Below are positions 1 through 5,797 of a stretch of DNA of 7,358 nucleotides, in pieces; within the stretch, counting starts at the first letter, position 1; the number at the start of each line of letters is the position of its first letter. Under the pieces are notes generated by a model that saw nothing but the letters and a program-made list of their open reading frames with translations, was not told the origin of the DNA and made no database searches. The translations under genes were made by a program, and so were the position numbers. Source of the DNA: a bacterium (GTDB lineage Bacteria > Babelota > Babeliae > Babelales > RVW-14); the NCBI GenBank assembly GCA_030432505.1, contig JAUIHA010000038.1:1-7358 (forward strand), in the 5' to 3' direction.

Positions 1-161
1 ATTACCTCATATCCTGCAGGTAATTCATCAAGCGCGTCGGCTTTTTTAACTTCACCCGCAAAGTAGTAAATTCTTTGCTTACGGTCACCTTTGAGCTTTA
101 CTTCTTTGGAATGTAAGTGATACATTTTACCACTTTTTTTGGACTTTACGCTATATGCCAT
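1..161 (-). CDS. Small conserved hypothetical protein, 5' part (runs off the left edge)
   Basis: Reading leftward from the ATG at 161-159, the frame stays open for 53 codons to the window edge. The visible product begins MAYSVKSKKSGKMYHLHSKE and continues with a lysine-rich, beta-strand-like pattern (KLKGDRKQRIYYFAGEV) and then an acidic ALDELPAGYEV stretch. A strong ribosome binding site (GGAGATGAGG on the minus strand) lies 8 bases before the start, which supports it. There is no signal peptide or membrane segment, so the protein should be cytoplasmic. From memory it resembles a family of very short conserved proteins of unknown function that recur in candidate-phylum bacteria; no function is known to me. 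The 3' end is outside the window, so full length cannot be judged. A possible promoter lies at 189-219. Confidence 0.75.
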   Translation of the reverse strand, partial: MAYSVKSKKSGKMYHLHSKEVKLKGDRKQRIYYFAGEVKKADALDELPAGYEV

Positions 162-188
162 AGTATAAACCTCATCTCCATGATTAGT

Positions 189-219
189 ATTCTACTTTTC
201 TAGAGACAACTTAGGACAA
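189..219 (-). promoter_or_regulatory. Possible promoter of the leftmost small gene
   Basis: On the minus strand TTGTCC (214-219) and TAGAAT (189-194) look like -35 and -10 boxes, and they lie a short distance upstream of the start at 161. The 19-base spacer is longer than the usual 17, so this is a weak call made only by eye. Confidence 0.3.
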
Positions 220-304
220 GCATTTCTTAAAATTCAAGAATTCTTTAAAAAAATTCCCTCGTATAAAATATTTTTTTTGAAAAACGCCTCAAAATAGGAC
301 ATTT

Positions 305-333
305 TTGACACAATCCAAGGAGTATGCAATACT
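305..333 (+). promoter_or_regulatory. Possible promoter upstream of the GNAT-like gene
   Basis: TTGACA (305-310) matches the -35 consensus exactly. After a 17-base spacer comes AATACT (328-333), which matches four of six -10 positions. Transcription would start near 340 and give an untranslated leader of about 210 bases before the GTG at 550. That length is unusual, so a closer promoter using TATAAC at 522-527 remains possible. Confidence 0.35.
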
Positions 334-549
334 ATACAAGTATAAAGTTATATTTGTCTCTAACCATTTAGTTTAGACGAGACGTATTTTATGAAAGTTT
401 CTTTCTAATTCATTTCCCACAATACACGCACTGAGAAGAATCATTCTCACATGCGATATATCTTTTATTTCATTTGTATCCGTTCTAACGGAAGGGCTGT
501 TTTATTTCCCTAAAATACCTATATAACTAATCATAGAAAGAATAAAAAA

Positions 550-1329
550 GTGAATAATAAAATACAAAAACCATCTGAATGGTTGAATTTTCTACATACA
601 ACAATTAAAACCTTTTCTGGGCAACTTAGCGTAGATAAGAAGTACGTCATAGATTGGCAGATTTCAGATATCATCGCTCCTGAACTTGCTACCATGAAAA
701 CAAATGTTGCCAGTCTTGCCGGGCTCGTCCTTGCCCCAGCAGAAGTTGAATTCATAAAACAAAACCCTGAAGCTACTGGTCACGGGGTATTTACGCAATC
801 CTGCACCCCTCTGCTAGAGGCAGGCCCAGATAAAGCCAATTGGAAAGAAATTGAAACAATGGTCCAAAGGGCCATTCTACAATTTTATACCATGGACATA
901 ACACGCTTCGGCCAGGAGGTAATTAAGCCACTGCTGGATGACCTATATTTTTTTGCAACGATGAAAAAAGCTAGGAGCAATGAGATTATTGGTTTTATCA
1001 TATGCTCAATTACACCGGCATATCCACATGGTGACATCAAAATGATTAACTTGGTTGTTGATCCAATCAAGCAGTATTCTGAACAGGATAAGCTGCTCAT
1101 GAGTTCAATTTTATCGATTATTCCCGGCGTTAAACGTATATTTCTTGGGATTCGCCCTACTAATGCAGCTGTTTACAAGAAATATAGCTCTTGGGGTTTT
1201 ACCACTGATAACAAGCCACTGCAAGATGATAACCATCAGATAAACCCTGAACATTACAAGATCCTTGAGTACAACGTTGAACATTCAAACGTACTCCAAG
1301 AATGTGCTTCAAAGATTGTGCTAGACTAA
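550..1329 (+). CDS. GNAT-fold acetyltransferase-like protein with degenerate acetyl-CoA loop
   Basis: A 259-residue cytoplasmic protein. The C-terminal half has the order of a GCN5-related N-acetyltransferase: strand IIGFIICSI (146-154), strand INLVVDP (166-172), helix to about 190, strand RIFLGI (196-201), then RPTNAAVYKKYSSWGF (202-217) with the typical Asn205, Tyr209 and Gly-Phe ending. After Pro172, where the family has [R/Q]xxGx[G/A] for acetyl-CoA pyrophosphate binding, this protein has Gln175 but Glu178 and Asp180 replace the small residues. Activity is therefore doubtful. Residues 1-140 match nothing I recognise. The start is a GTG preceded by a weak AGAAAG (535-540); no in-frame ATG lies just upstream and the next one (694) would remove 48 residues. 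A strong hairpin follows the stop codon. The substrate is unknown. Confidence 0.8.
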   Translation: MNNKIQKPSEWLNFLHTTIKTFSGQLSVDKKYVIDWQISDIIAPELATMKTNVASLAGLVLAPAEVEFIKQNPEATGHGVFTQSCTPLLEAGPDKANWKEIETMVQRAILQFYTMDITRFGQEVIKPLLDDLYFFATMKKARSNEIIGFIICSITPAYPHGDIKMINLVVDPIKQYSEQDKLLMSSILSIIPGVKRIFLGIRPTNAAVYKKYSSWGFTTDNKPLQDDNHQINPEHYKILEYNVEHSNVLQECASKIVLD

Positions 1330-1349
1330 CAATAATGTTCTAATTTTAA

Positions 1350-1381
1350 AATTAAGCCTCTTTTTACAAAGAGGCTTAATT
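1350..1381 (+). terminator. Hairpin after the GNAT-like gene
   Basis: A perfect 14-base-pair stem (AATTAAGCCTCTTT with AAAGAGGCTTAATT) encloses a 4-base loop, starting 20 bases after the stop codon at 1329. The following bases are AT-rich but form no clean T run, so it may act as an imperfect intrinsic terminator or as an mRNA-end stabiliser. Confidence 0.7.
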
Positions 1382-1418
1382 AGCATATATACAATTTTAA
1401 TTTACAATTTTTATTTTA

Positions 1419-1448
1419 TTGACCAAAGTTAATGGAATCGTTTAAGAT
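1419..1448 (+). promoter_or_regulatory. Probable promoter of the ankyrin gene
   Basis: TTGACC (1419-1424) and TAAGAT (1443-1448) are separated by 18 bases. They lie between the preceding hairpin and the ankyrin start at 1494, giving a leader of about 40 bases. Position and sequence both fit a sigma-70-type promoter. Confidence 0.5.
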
Positions 1449-1493
1449 AAGAAAAAATAGTCATTACTGTTTTTAACAAAGGGGAATAGGGAA

Positions 1494-1979
1494 ATGAAAC
1501 GTAAGCTATTAGTGAGACTATTAATCAAATTCTTGCTTGTATCATCAAGCATGACTGCTCAATGCAAAAAAGAGTGTCCGCAGCTCAAACTCAATACAAA
1601 AAACTACGACAAAGCCCAATGTGTAAAGCTCTGTGAACAAAAAGAATTACTTAAGAAAAACTTTGATAACCTCACAGAAATCAAACAATACTCAACATTC
1701 GATTTCTTTGAGGCCATAGAACGCAACAATATCCCTCTTGTTCAGAATATTTTACATTCAGGACAAGTTGATATCCAAGCAGTTAACCAACACGGCTCAC
1801 CAGCTCTTCACATAGCTGTTTTCCACAACCACCAAGGCATGTTACGATTTTTATGCCAACAACCAGGAGTTAACATCAATCAACTCGATAGTAATGGTGT
1901 AACAGCACTCCTTCTTGCAAACCTTATGGACAATCCTTTTTGTATGAATATTCTCAGAGAATATGGCGCAAAAAATTAG
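1494..1979 (+). CDS. Secreted ankyrin-repeat protein with twin CX3C motif
   Basis: A 161-residue protein. The N-terminus is a signal peptide (basic MKRK, hydrophobic core about 5-20, likely cleavage near Ala22), so it should leave the cytoplasm. It is not a convincing lipoprotein because Gln precedes Cys24. Two CX3C pairs follow, Cys24/Cys28 and Cys43/Cys47, 14 residues apart, in a charged helical stretch. Ankyrin repeats fill the rest: about 68-97, 99-132 (GSPALHIAV core) and 133-161 (NGVTALLLA core). The last repeat is incomplete. Ankyrin repeats bind proteins; the partner is unknown. The start has a good ribosome binding site (AAAGGGGAATAGGG just before the ATG). A hairpin follows the stop codon, then the SDR gene after a 59-base gap, so partial co-transcription is possible. 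Secreted ankyrin proteins are common in host-associated bacteria; a role at the host interface is inference. Confidence 0.85.
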   Translation: MKRKLLVRLLIKFLLVSSSMTAQCKKECPQLKLNTKNYDKAQCVKLCEQKELLKKNFDNLTEIKQYSTFDFFEAIERNNIPLVQNILHSGQVDIQAVNQHGSPALHIAVFHNHQGMLRFLCQQPGVNINQLDSNGVTALLLANLMDNPFCMNILREYGAKN

Positions 1980-1992
1980 CAAATAGAAACCA

Positions 1993-2020
1993 TTAGGAAG
2001 AGAGACATCTCTCTTCCTAA
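1993..2020 (+). terminator. Hairpin after the ankyrin gene
   Basis: TTAGGAAGAGAGA and TCTCTCTTCCTAA are perfect reverse complements and form a 12-base-pair stem with loop ACAT. On the plus strand the stem is followed by a run of A, not T, so it does not look like a standard intrinsic terminator. It may attenuate, stabilise the upstream mRNA or allow read-through into the SDR gene. Confidence 0.55.
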
Positions 2021-2038
2021 AAAAAACGATACTCACTA

Positions 2039-2884
2039 ATGAAGAATCTCGATAACAATAAAACACTACTGCCCCTTATTATAATTATTATATCATCTAT
2101 AATCTTTCTCTATTTCTACGACAGTAAATACCAAGCAAAAGGAAAACGTGTAATTGTTATTGGCGCAAGCTCCGGAATAGGAAAAGCAACAGCTCTCAAA
2201 CTTGCTCAAGAAGGTTACACAGTCGGCCTTGTTGCTCGTCGAAATCATCTTTTAAAGAAATTAAAAAATCAAATTGGCAATACAAGTTTAATAAAAAAAT
2301 TAGATGTTACCGAACACCAATCTGCAATCAAAAAACTAAGAGAGCTAATTCATGAGCTTGGTGGACTTGATGCTATTGTTATTAGCATCAGTTCGTACTA
2401 CGATAGAAATACAAAACAATCACTAGAGAAAGCACGTTTAATATTAAATGTTGAGATGATGGGATTTCTTGTAATGGCAGAAACAGCTAAGCAATATTTT
2501 GAAAAACAAGGGCATGGACATATTGTTGGCATTTCTTCGCTTAATGCTATTCGCGGTGCTTCAAGTAATCCAATCTGCTGTGGAGCCAAAGCATTCGTAT
2601 CAAAATACCTTGAAGGAGTAAGAAATTATATGATCCAAAATAACATTAACATTACAGTTACAGACTGTATGCCCGGCTGGGTTGACGTAGAACATACTAA
2701 ATTCAGTGAAAAAGAACATACATACCTTGTTGCAAGTACAGAAGAAGCAGCAAGAGATATTGTTACCGCAATCAAAAATAAGAAAAAGGTCGCCTACATA
2801 CCAAAAATACAAGTATTGGTTGCTTTTATGTTGCAATATTTACCAGATAGCATCTATAACGCACCTTGGTGGAAGTGGCGATAA
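2039..2884 (+). CDS. Membrane-anchored short-chain dehydrogenase/reductase (SDR) with Cys at the catalytic Tyr position
   Basis: A 281-residue protein. Residues 10-27 (LLPLIIIIISSIIFLYFY) form one N-terminal membrane anchor. A Rossmann fold follows with the dinucleotide-binding GASSGIG (42-48), Arg67-Arg68 after strand 2 suggesting NADP preference, and LDV (88-90). The usual NNAG is replaced by SISS (116-119). Asn137, Ser167 and Lys184 of the catalytic tetrad are present. The Tyr of YxxxK is replaced: Cys180 sits 13 residues after Ser167 and 4 before Lys184, the normal spacing. PGW (212-214) matches the conserved PG after strand 6. The family reduces or oxidises alcohols, carbonyls or lipids; substrate and activity here are uncertain. 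The ATG has no clear ribosome binding site, which fits coupling to or read-through from the ankyrin gene, although the hydrophobic N-terminus supports this start. The C-terminus (WWKWR) is aromatic and basic. Confidence 0.85.
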   Translation: MKNLDNNKTLLPLIIIIISSIIFLYFYDSKYQAKGKRVIVIGASSGIGKATALKLAQEGYTVGLVARRNHLLKKLKNQIGNTSLIKKLDVTEHQSAIKKLRELIHELGGLDAIVISISSYYDRNTKQSLEKARLILNVEMMGFLVMAETAKQYFEKQGHGHIVGISSLNAIRGASSNPICCGAKAFVSKYLEGVRNYMIQNNINITVTDCMPGWVDVEHTKFSEKEHTYLVASTEEAARDIVTAIKNKKKVAYIPKIQVLVAFMLQYLPDSIYNAPWWKWR

Positions 2885-2935
2885 TAATCTTAATGATACG
2901 ATAACTCACTGAATATAAGTATTGCTCTTCATATA

Positions 2936-2963
2936 TTCTTACGAAAACTCCATCGTTTATAAA
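2936..2963 (+). promoter_or_regulatory. Weak possible promoter of the kinase-like gene
   Basis: TATAAA (2958-2963) is a good -10 box, with a poor TTCTTA (2936-2941) 16 bases before it. It lies in the 146-base gap after the SDR gene and about 70 bases before the next start. No terminator hairpin is visible in this gap, so the gene could also be read from the upstream transcript. Confidence 0.25.
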
Positions 2964-3030
2964 AAAATTTTATGCTAGCTTATCCTTAAGCGAAAATCAT
3001 CTGCTCAAATATTAGGAAAAGGAAGGTAGC

Positions 3031-4518
3031 ATGCTCAAAAAATCCCTGTATTTCTTCTTATTAAATTTATTCATAACAAGCCTTACTAGTTTAAACTTTA
3101 AAGAAAAAGCTCTGATCAACAACCATCCTGTATCCAAAAATGAGAAAGCTGCTCTTGATAAGATTTTCTTATCACTCAACTATGCAACAAAAAGTTTATT
3201 TGAAGGAGAAGAAACATCACTTTCAAGACGTGAAATAGAAAAATTATTACAAAAAAAATCTTTTTCAATCGTAGAGTTTAGAAAAGAAAACAATGTTATT
3301 ACAAAGCTCTATCTTACTCATTCAAACATTCCTGGTTATATTATCAAAGCAGGTTGTGATAAAAAAAACCCACGAAATAATATTGTACAAGTAGTTATCG
3401 CAGACAAAATCAATACTATTGTATCAGATCATGGACGCTATTTAAAAATCAAAAGAATAGAAAAAATTGAAAAAAAGTTATATCACCGCATTGGCCAACC
3501 TAAAGAACTTTTAGATTGCAACTACCTTATTCTATGTCCTAAAATTGAACCCATCTCTCACAAAGATAATCTTGTTCTTGCCCCAGAAATCCTAAGAGAA
3601 ATAAACAATTCCTCTCGAATTATTTTTAATATCCTACAACTCGGCACTCCACGCCCTGTTTTTTATTTAGGGCCAGAATATCTTTTTGTCACTCCGCAAA
3701 AAGCTCTTGCTATTGTCGATACAAAAATTCAAGACCCGAAGTTTCGTGATAAAATACTCGACCTTAGCCTTGAATCTCCCAATGAAAAAGAAAAAGATTT
3801 CATAGCATCACACCAAGTCTCTGCAAAGGAAAAAAAAGCATTAGACAGTATTTTTGGAAACCTTAGTTCTGAAGTAGAAAAAATTTTATATGATCCTAGT
3901 GAATGGAATATCCCTTTGAAAAAGGTCATTGAAATCTTTAAAAAAGATGGGTTTACTCTTCATAATTGTAAAAATTACCCCTTTGGATATCGCAATGATA
4001 TTGTTCTGAGTCATGAAAAAATACCTCATTATTATCTAAAAATGGGACTCAAGGAAAAAACACGAGAGACAATCAGCAGAATTATTTGGGCTGATGAAAT
4101 ACTCTCTTTCGTAGAAAACCCAAAAAATAATATCACACATGTCGAAAAAATTAGAAAAAAATTATACCATCGACCAGGGAAACCGCACGATTTACTGGAT
4201 ATTAATTACGTTATCCTTTCTCCTAAAAAAACTGGGCTTCGATATGATAAGGCACCTTGGTCTGACAAACTAGACCAAGATTTGAATGCAACAATATGGC
4301 ACGTTCTTCTAAGCCCTAAAATTGCTCATCCTTCTCGAGGAGTTATGTTCAATGAATTTGATATAGCTGAAGACAATATATTAATTACCCACAATGGGAA
4401 GGCAGCATTTATTGATACAGCTATATTTTTAGAAGGAACGAGAGATAAATGGCTTGATACAGCCTTTGGTTGGGATACAGCACAAATACCGACTTCACAG
4501 GAAGAAATGGTTTATTAA
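3031..4518 (+). CDS. Secreted protein with two tandem kinase-like domains
   Basis: A 495-residue, lysine-rich protein that I cannot place in a named family. Residues 1-20 form a signal peptide (MLKKS, then a hydrophobic core). The rest is an internal duplication, about 34-245 and 263-480. Both copies begin VSxxEKxALDxIF and share a block at 144-171 and 372-399 (EKI-KKLYHR-G-P-LLD-NY-IL-PK). The second copy has kinase spacing: Lys337 (YYLKMG), Glu356 19 residues later, Asp444 and Asn449 (DIAEDNILIT), and Asp462 13 residues after Asn449 (AAFIDTA). In protein kinase A these are Lys72, Glu91, Asp166, Asn171 and Asp184, with the same short intervals. A glycine-rich loop is not evident and DFG is DTA. 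The first copy keeps Lys106 and Asp230 but has Lys126 and Tyr217 at the Glu and Asn positions, so it looks inactive. A strong ribosome binding site (AGGAAGG, 3020-3026) supports the start. Kinase fold is inference; secretion and duplication are well supported. Confidence 0.8.
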   Translation: MLKKSLYFFLLNLFITSLTSLNFKEKALINNHPVSKNEKAALDKIFLSLNYATKSLFEGEETSLSRREIEKLLQKKSFSIVEFRKENNVITKLYLTHSNIPGYIIKAGCDKKNPRNNIVQVVIADKINTIVSDHGRYLKIKRIEKIEKKLYHRIGQPKELLDCNYLILCPKIEPISHKDNLVLAPEILREINNSSRIIFNILQLGTPRPVFYLGPEYLFVTPQKALAIVDTKIQDPKFRDKILDLSLESPNEKEKDFIASHQVSAKEKKALDSIFGNLSSEVEKILYDPSEWNIPLKKVIEIFKKDGFTLHNCKNYPFGYRNDIVLSHEKIPHYYLKMGLKEKTRETISRIIWADEILSFVENPKNNITHVEKIRKKLYHRPGKPHDLLDINYVILSPKKTGLRYDKAPWSDKLDQDLNATIWHVLLSPKIAHPSRGVMFNEFDIAEDNILITHNGKAAFIDTAIFLEGTRDKWLDTAFGWDTAQIPTSQEEMVY

Positions 4519-4526
4519 GAAACATT

Positions 4527-4563
4527 TTTAGCGAGGCAACTCATTGAATAAGTCGCCTCTAAA
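4527..4563. terminator. Bidirectional hairpin between convergent genes
   Basis: TTTA and GAGGC (4527-4537, with a two-base bulge) pair with GCCTC and TAAA (4555-4563), and ACT/AGT pairs extend the stem beyond one A-C mismatch. It fills the 46-base gap between the stop codons of the kinase-like gene and the deaminase gene. It can therefore serve both. T-rich sequence lies on both flanks but neither side has a long clean run. Confidence 0.55.
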
Positions 4564-4564
4564 T

Positions 4565-5530
4565 CTATTTTTGTAGATTCTGAATATCTTCAACAGAAAG
4601 CTTATTAAATTGGGCAATACGTGCACACTCTTCTGATAACCATGAGCCGAAAATCAATGGATCATCTGTAGAAATAACAATAGGATGCCCTTGTTCTAAA
4701 AGCTTGAGTGCTGGATGTTCGTGATAATTTTCTATCATACCAACTTTGACGGCACTACTAATACAAAGCTCCACTGGAATTTTATTTTCACGGATCCATT
4801 GTTGCGCCTTCTCACACAAATGAACACCATGACCAATACGATGTGGCTTAATTTTTTCTAATTCTTTAATTTGCTGTTCAGGTTTTTCTTTTGGACTCTC
4901 TCCTAAATGTAGCGCTATCAAAAAGCCCTCTTCTCGAGCCTCTGCTAACATATCAAAAATACCAGCAGCATCACCTTCTAGAGAATTATGAGAAATATCA
5001 AAACCAATAATTCCCTGATCTTTATATATCTTTGCTAAATTAAAAACATCCTCTGCCTCTTTTGCAGTTGTTGAGCGACGAACGCTGAGCAAAAGCTTCA
5101 TCTCAATATTGTATTTTTCACTTCCTATGCGCATACCTTCAAGAACCGCCTGAAGATAATCCCCTTTCTCACCATCAAGCTCCTTGAGCCCAGTGCGAAT
5201 TTCAGCATATACAACATTATCTTGCGCCAGCCTTTTACACAGGGCAACAACACCATGTTTAACTTTCTCATTGGTGTTGACAATCTTACTCGCAAACCCA
5301 AATGCAGAAAATATATCGTTGTATGAAACACCTTGAGACACCTTTTTTAGCGCAGCACACAAAGCATCAAAATCACTTGTATCACCGATCTCCTTAAGAT
5401 ACTCAAGCGGCCACGAGCCACCAAGATGCATATGATACTCTTTTTTCTTAATCTGCTTCATTTTCTGAACAAGACGTTGAAACTCAATATCTTGCGCTTG
5501 TACTTCAACCACTGGAACCTCTGCTAACAT
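4565..5530 (-). CDS. Adenosine deaminase family protein, short C-terminus
   Basis: A 321-residue cytoplasmic TIM-barrel metal hydrolase that probably converts adenosine (or a related adenine nucleoside) to the inosine product plus ammonia in purine salvage. All hallmark residues are visible: HMHLGGS with zinc ligands His33 and His35, HLGE with His208 and catalytic Glu211, RIGHG with His234, CISSAVKVG in place of the usual CPTSN, and STDDP with Asp289 and Asp290. The start is supported by GGGAG six bases upstream. After STDDP only about 30 residues remain; the family usually runs some 20 further (NSxxxSF helix), so the tail is short. The protein ends in QNLQK at an A5 tract. There is no signal peptide. 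It could instead be an N6-modified-AMP deaminase of the same superfamily; sequence alone does not separate these. It appears to have its own promoter, with metG upstream ending in a terminator. Confidence 0.88.
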   Translation of the reverse strand: MLAEVPVVEVQAQDIEFQRLVQKMKQIKKKEYHMHLGGSWPLEYLKEIGDTSDFDALCAALKKVSQGVSYNDIFSAFGFASKIVNTNEKVKHGVVALCKRLAQDNVVYAEIRTGLKELDGEKGDYLQAVLEGMRIGSEKYNIEMKLLLSVRRSTTAKEAEDVFNLAKIYKDQGIIGFDISHNSLEGDAAGIFDMLAEAREEGFLIALHLGESPKEKPEQQIKELEKIKPHRIGHGVHLCEKAQQWIRENKIPVELCISSAVKVGMIENYHEHPALKLLEQGHPIVISTDDPLIFGSWLSEECARIAQFNKLSVEDIQNLQK

Positions 5531-5557
5531 AATTCTCCCTTAATTAAGGTAAGCTCA

Positions 5558-5587
5558 ATAATTTGATATTAGTATAAGTTACGTCAA
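5558..5587 (-). promoter_or_regulatory. Possible promoter of the deaminase gene
   Basis: On the minus strand TTGACG (5582-5587) is followed after 18 bases by AATTAT (5558-5563), about 30 bases before the start codon at 5530. The -35 matches five of six consensus positions and the -10 four of six. It sits directly beside the palindromic repeat element. Confidence 0.4.
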
Positions 5588-5593
5588 TCCAAA

Positions 5594-5685
5594 ATGTCAC
5601 CCCGGACTTGATCCGGGTCTAAATATGATTCCTATTTTGATAAAATGAGTAATATTTGGATGCTGAATCAAGTTCAGCATGACAT
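5594..5685. repeat. 92-base palindromic repeat element made of two hairpins
   Basis: The ends ATGTCA and TGACAT are inverted. Each end contains a small hairpin: CCCGGA-CTTGA-TCCGGG (5601-5617) and ATGCTGAA-TCAAG-TTCAGCAT (5660-5680). The two arms are themselves related as inverted copies, sharing TGTCA and ACTTGAT, while their stems differ by paired changes. About 40 bases of AT-rich sequence separate them. The layout matches dispersed palindromic or miniature inverted-repeat elements with a CTTGAT core that I recall from several intracellular bacteria. The GC-rich left arm stands out against the AT-rich surroundings. No coding capacity is visible. Confidence 0.7.
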
Positions 5686-5736
5686 CAATAGCCACAACTT
5701 TAGAGTTACTCCAAATTATAAAACTCACACTAATAA

Positions 5737-5777
5737 AAAAGCCATCTGAAATCAGAAATAACATTCAGATGGCTTTT
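5737..5777 (-). terminator. Intrinsic terminator of metG
   Basis: AAAAGCCATCTGAA (5737-5750) and its perfect reverse complement (5764-5777) form a 14-base-pair stem with a 13-base loop. On the minus strand the stem runs into a T-rich tail (TTTTTT then ATTAG), 20 bases after the metG stop codon. This is the clearest intrinsic terminator in the window. Confidence 0.85.
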
Positions 5778-5797
5778 AACATTTTCTAGCAATAACT

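Larger units (their letters stand above)
162..549. other. 388-base intergenic region between divergent genes
   Basis: I see no gene here. The region is very AT-rich and separates the minus-strand small gene from the plus-strand GNAT-like gene, so it should carry promoters in both directions. On the plus strand there is a perfect TTGACA (305-310) with AATACT 17 bases on (328-333). TATAAC (522-527) lies just before the GTG start but has no good -35. Small symmetric sequences include TGAGAA-6-TTCTCA (432-449), CCGTTCTAACGG near 480-491, and alternating AGTAT/ATACT copies at 321-343. None is strong enough to be called a named regulatory site. Confidence 0.6.

Noticed and set aside
323..370. Possible 15-codon peptide starting at the ATG after AAGGAG (MQYYTSIKLYLSLTI)
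   Set aside because: The AAGGAG is only one base from the ATG, which is too close to work well. The peptide matches nothing and shows no attenuator pattern such as repeated codons for one amino acid.
1494..1569. Ankyrin protein as a lipoprotein with Cys24 as the lipidated residue
   Set aside because: The residue before Cys24 is Gln, whereas lipoboxes need Gly, Ala or Ser there. An ordinary signal peptide fits better.
3729..3929. Minus-strand open frame inside the kinase-like gene
   Set aside because: It lies wholly within a well-supported plus-strand gene, has no recognisable domain and no ribosome binding site that I can see, so it is a shadow frame.
5594..5685. CRISPR-like repeat unit or small structured RNA gene
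   Set aside because: Only one pair of inverted arms is present, with no repeated spacer pattern and no promoter or terminator of its own; a dispersed palindromic element explains it better.
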